Shown one piece after another: positions 49,912 through 58,304 of a stretch of 64,000 nt of DNA. The DNA comes from Xiphydria camelus (Eukaryota; Arthropoda; Insecta; Hymenoptera; Xiphydriidae): the NCBI GenBank assembly GCA_963678675.1, contig OY783198.1, positions 5,089,001 through 5,153,000 on the forward strand. Reading direction: 5' to 3'. The notes below the pieces were generated by a model. The model did no database searches. It was not told where the DNA came from and saw only the letters and a list, made by a program, of their open reading frames with translations. The translations under genes were made by a program, and so were the position numbers. Numbering within the stretch: the first letter of the stretch is position 1; each line of letters begins with the position of its first letter.

Positions 49912-50532
49912 TCAATGATGTGCCGGCGCCGGCAGCGGCACTGGCGGCGAATGCGGCCTATGCTGCGGCGGCGGCGGCGGCGGCGGTGGCAGCGAATGCG
50001 GATTTTTCGCGTTTTCTAGCGCAACTGCCACAATCTGTCTCGCCTCGTTGCGCGCGATTTGCCTCATTCTATCCGCGTCTTTTTCGGCCATTTTTTTCAC
50101 CTGTTCCGCCTCGGCAAACAATTCGTGGGCCCCCTGGCGCGCCGAGTTCATGATGTCCTTCCCCTCGGCCTTTACACTGTCCAGCATCTTTTGAACATCG
50201 GCCATCATGAGCTCTCTCATTCGCGCCACATCGGCTTCGGCGGCTTTCATCAACCTCGCCGACTCGTTGTCGGCGGATATCTTCTGCTTGTCCGCCTCCT
50301 CTCTCGCCCATTTCATCAAGATCTTCGCGTTATCCTGCTCGGCCTTCGTTACGTTTCTCACGTGTTGGTTCACAATGTGCATGATTCTCCTCGCTTCGTG
50401 TTGTGTGTCTCTCGAGATGTTCGACGCCACGGCGTTCATGGACATCTCCATTCTGGTAATGATATCTAACAGGACGTCCAAGTTACGGATCGCCGCGACT
50501 TCTGCGGCGTCTAAGCCGACGGACGGGTTCAG
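49912..50532 (-). CDS. Gene A last exon: long Ala/charged helix and Pro-His tail
   Basis: 207 codons including TGA. The acceptor GTCGAATTTCAG before 50532 gives LNPSVGLDAAEVAAIRN in phase 0. An upstream open stretch to 50574 exists only because the intron end is open. About 165 residues follow that are rich in Ala, Glu, Lys, Arg, Met and Asp (for example LMKAAEADVARMRELM, KKMAEKDADRMRQIARN) with no proline, predicting a long amphipathic helix or coiled coil. Then NPHSLPPPPPPPP and HSPPVPLPAPAHH. No family recognised; the Ala-rich helix is loosely reminiscent of hymenopteran coiled-coil silks, a weak resemblance. Confidence 0.75.
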   Translation of the reverse strand: MNPSVGLDAAEVAAIRNLDVLLDIITRMEMSMNAVASNISRDTQHEARRIMHIVNQHVRNVTKAEQDNAKILMKWAREEADKQKISADNESARLMKAAEADVARMRELMMADVQKMLDSVKAEGKDIMNSARQGAHELFAEAEQVKKMAEKDADRMRQIARNEARQIVAVALENAKNPHSLPPPPPPPPQHRPHSPPVPLPAPAHH

Positions 50533-53500
50533 CTGAAATTCGACAGGAAGGACGAAGTCTTTAAAGCCGGTCATACACGAAACGGTATACCTGACAGGGA
50601 AAAAATATATAAATTATAGAGATTTTTTTCCGGTCGCCTGTACGGATAGGGATGTCTGCACGTTTTGTCACATACCATATATGAGGCTAAACTTACTCGT
50701 CAGGAAAGAAACTCAAATCACCGTTATCTCATTATCAATGAACTTTTGGCCTATATCGATATAAGACTTTATCGCAGATGAAAACATAATCTTGAAGAAA
50801 GTATTATACAAATATGAGCTAAAATATCATAGGTAACGAGTAGGAATAGTGTGATTGAAGTTTCTTTCTTAAGTAATTACCAAGTGTCTGTAACAAAATA
50901 AATCGCTCCCCTCCGGTAGCGAATCCCGATCGAGCGATCGTTCGCTTGGATAAACAACTCGCGCTCGGCTGTTGTTTATTCGCTCGAACGATCGCTTACT
51001 TGATTGCCCGATCTCGATCAAATTGAAGGACGGTCTGCAAACACTCGTGGTTGCAGACGTTCCGTCGTTCCTCCAATCTCATGCGGATGCTGGGTTGTCA
51101 TTGCGCCCCCGTTGAAGTTCGACAGAGAGAGGAGGATGGCTTTGAATCTCAAAAATCATTTTTAAACTTACTTGCACTCGTTTGATTCATGATCGTATCG
51201 TTTGAGCGATCATTTATTTTGCAAGGAATTTATACACGTTTATATAAGATTGCGTTTAAGCGACATTTGCCAATACATCTGGTCATTGTTATATTGAAAC
51301 GAACGATTAGTACAGTCGATTGGCCGGGGAACCAGGTACAGGTCTGAACGCAGGATTCATAACATTCGCCTGCAGTCCCGCGCATCTTAGATTCGAGCAT
51401 GGCTGAAATTCGACACAGAAAGGAGGAAAGTTTAATTGAAAAATCTTCCTAACGACTTTCGTTCGGTTTCGTTTGTAACGAATACACGCGCGTTTCAAAA
51501 ATGGTATCTGGACGATGTTCGTTGACAGATTCGGTTATCGTTATCGAAACGAATGGTCACTTACTTGATAGGCCGGCAGACATGGCGGTTCACTGCATAA
51601 TAAATTCCGCTGACGTCCGATTAGTTGAGCGAGTGAAGCCCGGTTGATAAATCTCGAACGCGGCACCTGTCGAAAGGAGGAATGCGTTGAGTCTCGAGTT
51701 TCTTGAGGTAATGTGAGTGAATCTAGTTGTTTCACTAGACAGACAAATCTGTGCTTACCGTCCAACACCACTCGATTGTGACACGACACTAGATGCCCGG
51801 TTACATTACCGGCGAACAAATATCTTGCCTCTGGGAGGTCATGATCGTCACATTCTTTTATTTAAACAGGCGCGAACTGGAATAGCTACTGGCTGCTTAA
51901 TGCCGGTACACTTGATTAAATTTCAAAATGCATTTACCCGAGAAGGGTTTTATCGATTGTCGTTGGTAAGCTCATAAAAGAGCCAATATTTTGCGACGAA
52001 TGTGTTCTATCACGTGTAACACTGTACACGATGAAAAATTCTGCGGTGCGGACCTGTATAGATAAGTTTTGGTGTTAGATAACAATGGCACAAGACTGAA
52101 CGACACCACACACACAGATATGGTAAATATATCTCTGCACAGGTGAAATGGTGTTAAAAATTTGCACCACTTTGTTTACCGTGTACGCCAATTGATACAG
52201 AATCTTCTGAAACGGATATATGTATAACCCCACCAATTTGGGCACTCTCTCTCCCGATTGATGGATTCTCGAATTTTCACTTTTTCGAAGTGATGGTAAC
52301 AACGAATCTCGAAAACCGCCCGAACAAATGTCCACTTTCTGCGTAAAAGGACGTGGGACAACGAGAAACGAATCATCGAGTATCCTCCCGAAAGTTCACC
52401 CTAAGATACTGGAGTCCTCGAAAAAAAAAAGAAATTTCCCCGCTCAATCGATTATCGATTTTATTGCATAAATGAACGCGGAGTATCGAGGAATGAATTG
52501 TCGAGCATCCCTTGAAATTGCACCGAAAGTTATCGGAGTTCTTGGAAAAAAAATTTGCCCGAGCGCGGATAGCAATTTTATCGTATGAGTGGACGCGGAG
52601 TATCGAGGAATGAGTCGTCGAGCATCCTTTCGAGGCTCCACCGAAGGATTTACGAGTTCCAAAAAGAAAAAAAAACCGCTCGAGCGAATGATAATTCTTT
52701 TTCATAAATGGACGTAGGGTAAACTAGCTAGATTCGCTCGTATTGCTCAGCTATGCTCGTCTCCATAAAAGTTATATTCCCGACGAGCGCAGACATTCTA
52801 TCCCTGAGAGTACGCGGCTCTAAAATTACATCTGGACAATATCGATCGACAGATTCGGTTGTTGTTATCGGAGCGAATGATCGCTTACCTGATTGGCCAA
52901 TGAGATGGCTGGTCGATTGATTGGTTGTTGCATCGCAGGACGTCTGATTTGGTTAACGGGCGGTTGTCTCCCGAGCATCAGACTCGGCTGCTGTTGAGAG
53001 ACGATAAAAAGAAGGAATGCCTTGAGTTTTCAATTTTTAAAGTTTGCTCACGCCCATTGAATAACGATTTTTAATCGTATACGCGAGTTCTCGTTCGTTC
53101 GACATTGATTTTGTACGCGTTCGTAAAATTACATCTGGATGACATTTGCCGATTGATTTGGCTATTTTTATCGAAGCAAATGCTGTTATTTACCTGGTTG
53201 GTTACGCCGATCCGAGGTCCGACCGATTGAGCATACGGTTGCATGAACGGTTGAGCGGGTCGACCGAACTGATAGGCGTACGGTTGTTGAGAGTACGGCC
53301 GAGCGATACTATTCATTGGCTGTCTTATGGCACTTTGCTGAAGCTTGATACAAAAAGGAGAAATGCATCGTCTCAGATTTGTTAACTTTACTTGCTCCCT
53401 TTCGGCAATGCATTTCGACAGTAGTGCTAGAGTGATCGTCTAATATATCGCTGAGTTAATGCAGAACTAGTCTATGTCTATTGTACTCTTCGTGACATAG

Positions 53501-56500
53501 AATAGTTTTGCACTAACCCTGCGATATACATATGATGTATATTATGAGTTTACATGCATAGTAAAGTTATGTCTATGCGACACTCGCGAACTTATTTGAT
53601 TAGTCATGCACTTACTTGAGATACTCGTGGTACGGCAGATGCGGGTGCAGGGGGCGACGCAGGGGGCGACGCAGGGGGCGACGCAGGGGGCAACTCAGAG
53701 GACGATGCAGGGGGCGACTCAGGGGGCGACGCAGGGGGCGACGCAGGGGGCGACGCAGGGGGCGACGCAGGGGGCAACTCAGAGGACGATGCAGGGGATG
53801 ACTCAGGGGGCGACGCAGGGGGCAACTCAGAGGACGATGCAGGGGGCGACGCAGGGGGCGACGCAGGGGGCGACGCAGGGGGCGACGCAGGGGGCAACTC
53901 AGAGGACGATGCAGGGGATGACTCAGGGGGCGACGCAGGGGGCGACGCAGGGGGCAACTCAGAGGACGATGCAGGGGGCGACGCAGGGGGCGACGCAGGG
54001 GGCGACGCAGGGGGCGACGCAGGGGGCAACTCAGAGGACGATGCAGGGGGCGACGCAGGGGGCAACTCAGAGGACGATGCAGGGGGCGACGCAGGGGGCG
54101 ACGCAGGGGGCGACGCAGGGGGCGACGCAGGGGGAAACTCAGAGGGCGACACAGGGGGCGACGCAGGGGGCGACGCAGGGGGCAACTCAGAGGACGATGC
54201 AGGGGGCGACGCAGGGGGCGACGCAGGGAGCGACGCAGGGGCAGATGCATCATCCTCTTCAGCTAGAGCTTCCCGTCTAGGTCTATCTCCTGGTAGAGGT
54301 AGAGGTGCAGGCAAAGGTAGTGGCGGAGGAGGGGGTACCTCGCGTTTAATCAACTACGCATAGTAAATAACGTACGGCGCGCTTAGTAAATTACGCATAG
54401 TAAAGTCACACCTATGCGACATCCATGCGACATTCGCGAACTTATTTGATTATTATTGGCGAAGTCAATGAGCACTTACTTCAGGGGTCCCAGGTCCTTG
54501 AGCTTCCCGTTTTGGAATAGGTCCACGTGGAGCTGAAGGCTTAGGGGTTGGCGGAGGAGGGGGTCTGGCTTCGCGCTTAGTCAACTACGCATAGTAAAAA
54601 ACGTAGGTCGCGCTTAGTAAATTACGCATAGTAAAGTCACACCTATGCGACACCTATGCGACACTCGCGAACTTATTTGATTATTATTGGCGAAGTCAAT
54701 GAGCACTTACTTCAGGGGTCCCAGGTCCTTGAGCTTCCCGTTTTGGAATAGGTCCACGTGGAGCTGAAGGCTTAGGGGTTGGCGGAGGAGGGGGTCTGGC
54801 TTCTCGCTTAGTCAACTACGCATAGTAAAAAACGTAGGTCGCGCTTAGTAAATTACGCATTAGTAAATTACGCATAGTAAAGTCACACCTATGCGACACC
54901 TATGCGACACTCGCGAACTTATTTGATTATTATTGTCGAAGTCAAATGAGCACTTATACTTTAGATGTTGGTAATACGGGAGGTATGGCTACAGGGAGCA
55001 ACCCAGGGGCAGGTGCCTGTTTAGCTGGAGCTTCCCGTTTGGGTCTATTTCCTGGTAGAAGACGAGGTACAGGCAAAGGTAGTCGCGTAAGAAGGGGTAC
55101 CTCGCGTTTAGTCAACTACACACATAGTAAATAACGTACGGCGCGCTTAGTAAATTACGCATTAGTAAATTACGCATAGTAAAGTCACACCTATGCGACA
55201 CCTATGCGACACTCGTGAACTTATTTGATTATTATTGTTGAAGTCAATGAGCACTTACTTCAGGGGTCCCAGGTCCTTGAGCTTCCCGTTTTGGAATAGG
55301 TCCACGTGGAGCTGAAGGCTTAGGGGTTGGCGGAGGAGGGGGTCTGGCTTCTCGCTTAGTCAACTACGCATAGTAAAAACGTAGGGCGCGCTTAGTAAAT
55401 GACGAATTAGTAAATTACGCATAGTAAAGTCATACTTATGCGACACCTATGCGACACTCGTGAACTTATTTGATTATTATTGTCGAAGTCATTGAGCACT
55501 TACTTCAGGGGTCCCAGGTCCTTGAGCATCCAGTTTTGGAATAGGTCCACGTGGAGCTGAAGGCTTAGGGGTTGGCGGAGGAGGAGGTCTGGCTTCTCGC
55601 TTAGTCAACTACGCATAGTAAAAACGTAGGGCGCGCTTAGTAAATTACGAATTAGTAAATTACGCATAGTAAAGTCATACGTATGCGACACCTATGCGAT
55701 ACTCGTGAACTTATTTAATTATTATTGTCGAAGTCAATGAGCACTTACTTCAGGGTTCCCAGGTCCTTGAGCTTCTCGTTTTGGAATAGGTCCACGTGGA
55801 GCTGAAGGCTTAGGGGTTGGCGGAGGAGGATCTCTGGCGTCGCGCTTAGTCAACTACGCATAGTAAAAAACGTAGGGCGCGCTTAGTAAATTACGCATTA
55901 GTAAATTACGCATAGTAAAGTCACACCTATGCGACACCTATGCGATACTCGTGAACTTATTTAATTATTATTGTCGAAGTCAATGAGCACTTACTTCAGG
56001 GTTCCCAGGTCCTTGAGCTTCTCGTTTTGGAATAGGTCCACGTGGAGCTGAAGGCTTAGGGGTTGGCGGAGGAGGATCTCTGGCGTCGCGCTTAGTCAAC
56101 TACGCATAGTAAAAAACGTAGGGCGCGCTTAGTAAATTACGCATTAGTAAATTACGCATAGTAAAGTCACACCTATGCGACACCTATGCGACACTCGTGA
56201 ACTTATTTGATTATTATTGTCGAAGTCAATGAGCACTTACTTCAGGGGTCCCAGGTCCTTGAGCTTCCCGTTTTGGAATAGGTCCACGTGGAGCTGAAGG
56301 CTTAGGGGTTGGCGGAGGAGGGGGTCTGGCTTCTCGCTTAGTCAACTACGCATAGTAAAAACGTAGGGCGCGCTTAGAAAATTACGAATTAGTAAATTAC
56401 GCATAGTAAAGTCATACCTATGCGACACCTATGCGATACTCGTGAACTTATTTAATTATTATTGTCGAAGTCAATGAGCACTTACTTCAGGGTTCCCAGG

Positions 56501-57175
56501 TCCTTGAGCTTCTCGTTTTGGAATAGGTCCACGTGGAGCTGAAGGCTTAGGGGTTGGCGGAGGAGGATCTCTGGCGTCGCGCTTAGTCAACTACGCATAG
56601 TAAAAAACGTAGGGCGCGCTTAGTAAATTACGCATTAGTAAATTACGCATAGTAAAGTCACACCTATGCGACACCTATGCGACACTCGTGAACTTTTTTG
56701 ATTATTATTGTCGAAGTCAATGAGCACTTACTTCAGGGGTCCCAGGTCCTTGAGCTTCCCGTTTTGGAATAGGTCCACGTGGAGCTGAAGGCTTAGGGGT
56801 TGGCGGTGGAGGGGGTCTGGCTTCGCGCTTAGTCAACTACGCATAGTAAAAAACATAGGGCGCGCTTAGTAAATTACGCATTAGTAAATTACGCATAGTA
56901 AAGTCACACCTATGCGACACCTATGCGACACTCGCGAACTTATTTGATTATTATTGTCGAAGTCAATGAGCACTTACTTGAGATTCTTGTGATACGGCAG
57001 GTGCGGGTGTACCCAAAGGGTACTCACCTCCTCTCACACGTTCATTGGCGCGCTTGGAAACAGTTTTTATGATGTGTGGGGCATCGACTGGCGTTTCAGC
57101 ACTGCCAAACGGCAGCACCGCTACAGTCAGAACTGACACGATCCCAAGAAAAACGACGCGAAACTTCATTGTCAC
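49912..57175 (-). CDS. Secreted proline-rich tandem-exon precursor (gene A), unrecognised family
   Basis: Exons in coding order: 57175-56978; 96-nt units 56827-56732, 56581-56486, 56336-56241, 56090-55995, 55844-55749, 55599-55504, 55354-55259; 55100-54960 (141 nt); 96-nt units 54806-54711, 54575-54480; 54338-53616 (723 nt); 53337-53194; 52990-52889; 51666-51565; 50532-49912. Every internal exon starts and ends in phase 0, giving about 964 residues. Order: signal peptide, a Lys-Arg propeptide site, repeated Pro-rich units of the form R(E/D)AR-PPPP..PKREAQGPG-(T/N)PE, an A-S-P-P minisatellite region, Gln/Pro-rich segments, then a long Ala/charged helix and a Pro-His tail. No known domain is recognised. 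Dibasic sites between Pro-rich units recall apidaecin-type precursors, but a structural secreted protein is also possible. The exon model is inferred from splice signals and repeat periodicity. Confidence 0.75.
51000..51110 (-). pseudogene. Decayed exon copy in gene A
   Basis: The donor CAA|GTAAGC and the pyrimidine tract CCTCCTCTCTCTGTCGAACTTC match sister exons. The acceptor AG is now AAC and the 37-codon frame contains one TGA near its end. It is a duplicated exon that has lost function. Confidence 0.6.
51307..51402 (-). CDS. Alternative terminal exon or dying exon copy of gene A
   Basis: A proper acceptor (TTTCCTCCTTTCTGTGTCGAATTTCAG) precedes 31 codons starting PCSNLRCAGLQANV and ending PANRLY before TAA at 51307. 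Where sister exons have CAG|GTAAG, this copy has CGACTG, so the donor is lost and the frame runs into a stop. If used, it would give a shorter protein without the C-terminal helix; otherwise it is skipped. Confidence 0.45.
   Translation of the reverse strand, partial: PCSNLRCAGLQANVMNPAFRPVPGSPANRLY
51565..51666 (-). CDS. Gene A exon with a CxxxxC motif (34 codons)
   Basis: 102 nt, phase 0-0, acceptor TTCCTCCTTTCGACAG, donor CAA|GTAAGT. Encodes VPRSRFINRASLAQLIGRQR then NLLCSEPPCLPAYQ. The two cysteines are unusual in this otherwise almost cysteine-free protein. Confidence 0.68.
52376..52730. repeat. Three tandem units of about 118 bp in a gene A intron
   Basis: Each carries GTCGAGCATCC-like, CACCGAAAG-like, an A-run, CGCTCGAGCG-like and GGACGCGGAGTATCGAGGAAT-like blocks in the same order. 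Intronic, no coding role seen. Confidence 0.65.
52889..52990 (-). CDS. Gene A Gln/Pro-rich exon (34 codons)
   Basis: 102 nt, phase 0-0, acceptor TTCCTTCTTTTTATCGTC..ACAG, donor CAG|GTAAGC. Encodes QPSLMLGRQPPVNQIRRPAM and ends ISLANQ; it contains an Arg-Arg. Intron flanks match those of 51565-51666. Confidence 0.7.
53194..53337 (-). CDS. Gene A Gln/Pro/Tyr-rich exon (48 codons)
   Basis: A 144-nt phase 0-0 exon with a good acceptor (TTTCTCCTTTTTGTATC..TTCAG) and donor CAG|GTAAAT. Encodes QSAIRQPMNSIARPYSQQPY and further Gln/Pro/Tyr repeats, ending GVTNQ. No known domain. The flanking introns resemble those of the next two exons, so these exons are themselves duplicated copies. Confidence 0.7.
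53616..54338 (-). CDS. Gene A giant repeat exon (241 codons), A-S-P-P minisatellite
   Basis: Starts like the long-type exons (VPPPPPLPLPAPLP.. GDRPRREALAEEDDAS) with an Arg-Arg site. It then expands a 12-bp unit encoding Ala-Ser-Pro-Pro about fifty times, with a regularly interspersed variant ASSSELPP, before ending ASAVPRVSQ at CAA|GTAAGT. The acceptor is CGCGAG before 54338. Length is a multiple of three and no stop occurs in this frame. Low complexity makes alternative frames open as well, but only this one matches the splice phases. Confidence 0.78.
53640..54245 (+). repeat. 12-bp G-rich minisatellite (CGACGCAGGGGG)
   Basis: About 50 units, each with a G5 run on the + strand, and a 24-bp variant (CAACTCAGAGGACGATGCAG) at intervals, producing a higher-order pattern. 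It lies entirely within the coding exon 53616-54338 of the minus strand. Confidence 0.92.
54480..56827 (-). repeat. Tandem array of nine 96-nt exons and one 141-nt exon with their introns
   Basis: Unit period is about 245 bp, exon and intron together, and copies are nearly identical even in the introns. Each 96-nt exon starts after GACTAAG with CGC or CGA (Arg) and ends GAA|GTAAGTGCTC. Canonical units encode REARPPPPPTPKPSAPRGPIP then KREAQGPGTPE. Units 56486-56581, 55995-56090 and 55749-55844 begin RDARDPPPP and end GNPE. Unit 55504-55599 has Lys-Leu-Asp in place of Lys-Arg-Glu, losing the dibasic site. Introns contain doubled motifs (TAGTAAATTACGCAT, ACCTATGCGAC) and a second upstream copy of the CTAAG|CGCG acceptor. 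Confidence 0.82.
54960..55100 (-). CDS. Gene A long-type repeat exon (47 codons)
   Basis: Encodes VPLLTRLPLP.. GNRPKREAPAKQAPAPG.. PPVLPTSK. It belongs to the long type that dominates the second locus. Its donor reads AAA|GTATAAGTG: two bases (TA) are inserted in the usual GTAAGTG, so the 5' splice site is weakened. Without splicing here the frame stops two codons on. Confidence 0.75.
56978..57175 (-). CDS. Gene A exon 1: signal peptide and propeptide
   Basis: 66 codons. MTMKFRVVFLGIVSVLTVAV is followed by LPFGSA, a classic signal peptide with basic start, hydrophobic core and an A-x-A-like cut before ETPVD. A Lys-Arg at residues 41-42 (TVSKR / ANERV) is a likely proprotein-convertase site. 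The exon ends with VSQESQ at CAA|GTAAGT in phase 0, matching the phase of all downstream exons. A second good donor, GTGAGT at 57027, lies inside the exon but would shift the frame. Confidence 0.8.
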
Positions 57176-57213
57176 TACTCGTAGATTCGTTGACGAATGG
57201 TTGAATCTACTGC

Positions 57214-57248
57214 TGACACCCGCTACTAGGTCTCCTTTCGTTTATATA
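57214..57248 (-). promoter_or_regulatory. Core promoter of gene A (TATA box and initiator)
   Basis: On the minus strand TATATAAA (57248-57241) is followed about 34 bases later by TCAG (57216-57213), an initiator-like start, and then about 40 bases to the ATG at 57175. This supports 57175 as the true translation start. An imperfect palindrome (ACGGATC / GATCCGT) lies upstream near 57277-57313. Confidence 0.55.
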
Positions 57249-57369
57249 CGTTTTTGTACGTACTGGAAAACTCGTGGATCACGGATCTCAATAAAATCGT
57301 CACGATCCGTAATCGTGCGCCGGGGTTGTATTGAATAACGATCGCCTTGCGTTGTTATCGTCGGAAGTA

Positions 57370-57596
57370 CACTGAGAAAACAGTTTATTTATACTTAAGA
57401 TATATATACTTGATTATGGCGAAAGAAATATTTTTTTGGGCCGAGCAAATATTCTTTAGCTAATACTCTATTTCTGTTTGAATGAAGGAGACATTCTAAT
57501 AATTAACATAGATTTACTTGGCCCTGTAAAATATTTCTCTCTTTCGCCATAATCAAGTACACATTTATTAGCTACAAATAAACTCTTTTCTCAGTG
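57370..57596. mobile_element. MITE family A, intact copy upstream of gene A
   Basis: 227 bp, CACTGAGAAAACAGTTTATTT to AATAAACTCTTTTCTCAGTG. TA on the left flank, TG on the right. Sits about 120 bp upstream of the gene A TATA box. Confidence 0.78.
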
Positions 57597-58084
57597 TGCG
57601 GATATAGTTTACGTAATTCGAATGATTCGCTAAGCTCGGTGATAAAGGTGAACTTTGCGAAATTTCGTATGATACTCTTCGCGCAATGGGATACATCTAC
57701 TTGTAGTTTTTATTCATTACGCCGCGAGGGGAAACAATGATGTTGCGCAAACTAAGCGACGATGCGCGTCGACTTAACGCATTTGATTCTTGGGTAAAGC
57801 ATTTAATAAATGCAATGATTTTTTTTTAACAATAATTATATATTTTCATGGTTCAGAGCTGACGGTCGAAGCGGAAGTGCTCGAATGTGAGCTATCACAT
57901 ACGAAAATATAGAATTATCGTTGAAAGGAAAAAAAGGAGTTTATGAATAAATATTAAGAAATGAATGAACAATATATTAAGAACTAAAAGCATAAAAAAT
58001 ATAGATGTAGTATCAACAAATGAAAGTAATATATTCGCAAATCACTTTCCTTTTGCTCTTCTCGAAAAGTTTCGATGTTTCCTG
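57597..58084. other. Intergenic; nothing recognised
   Basis: AT-rich sequence between two MITEs; no exon or motif supported. Confidence 0.4.
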
Positions 58085-58304
58085 CACCGGGAAAAATAAT
58101 TAGCAATGTTAACCAAACTTTGAAAATATTTTAATTGGGACGACAACATTTTTGATTGCGACAAATAAATGTTAGTTGTAGCAACGTCGTGTTTTTATAA
58201 TGTTCGGTCGTGGCAAGCAAACATTTGTCGTCGTAATAAAAATATTTCGTTGTTCCCGTATCAAGCAAAACTTGGTTAACATCAATTATCATTTTTTCTC
58301 AGTG
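58085..58304. mobile_element. MITE-like element
   Basis: 220 bp, CACCGGGAAAAATAATTAGC and its approximate complement ending TTTTTTCTCAGTG. The interior has complementary ACATTT..TCG blocks. TA follows on the right. Confidence 0.65.

Noticed and set aside
50533..50574. Upstream Met for the gene A last exon (MTGFKDFVLPVEFQ)
   Set aside because: This stretch is the pyrimidine-rich intron end (CTTCCTGTCGAATTTCAG) shared with sister exons, so the exon starts after it at LNPSV.
53606..54280. Long + strand open frame reading G-A-T-Q repeats, and another minus frame reading R-P-L repeats
   Set aside because: The 12-bp minisatellite is a multiple of three, so several frames stay open. Only the minus A-S-P-P frame fits the flanking phase-0 splice sites and continues the sequence style of neighbouring exons.
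54480..54575. Repeat exons read as 89-nt or 85-nt units using GCGAAG or GCCAG acceptors
   Set aside because: Those choices break the frame between exons. The GACTAAG acceptor gives 96 nt, phase 0-0, for every unit, and the same acceptor works for the divergent unit at 62997-63089.
54360..56980. Possible CRISPR-like array because of regular direct repeats
   Set aside because: The period is about 245 bp, both repeat and spacer are conserved, units contain coding sequence with splice sites, and the DNA is eukaryotic.
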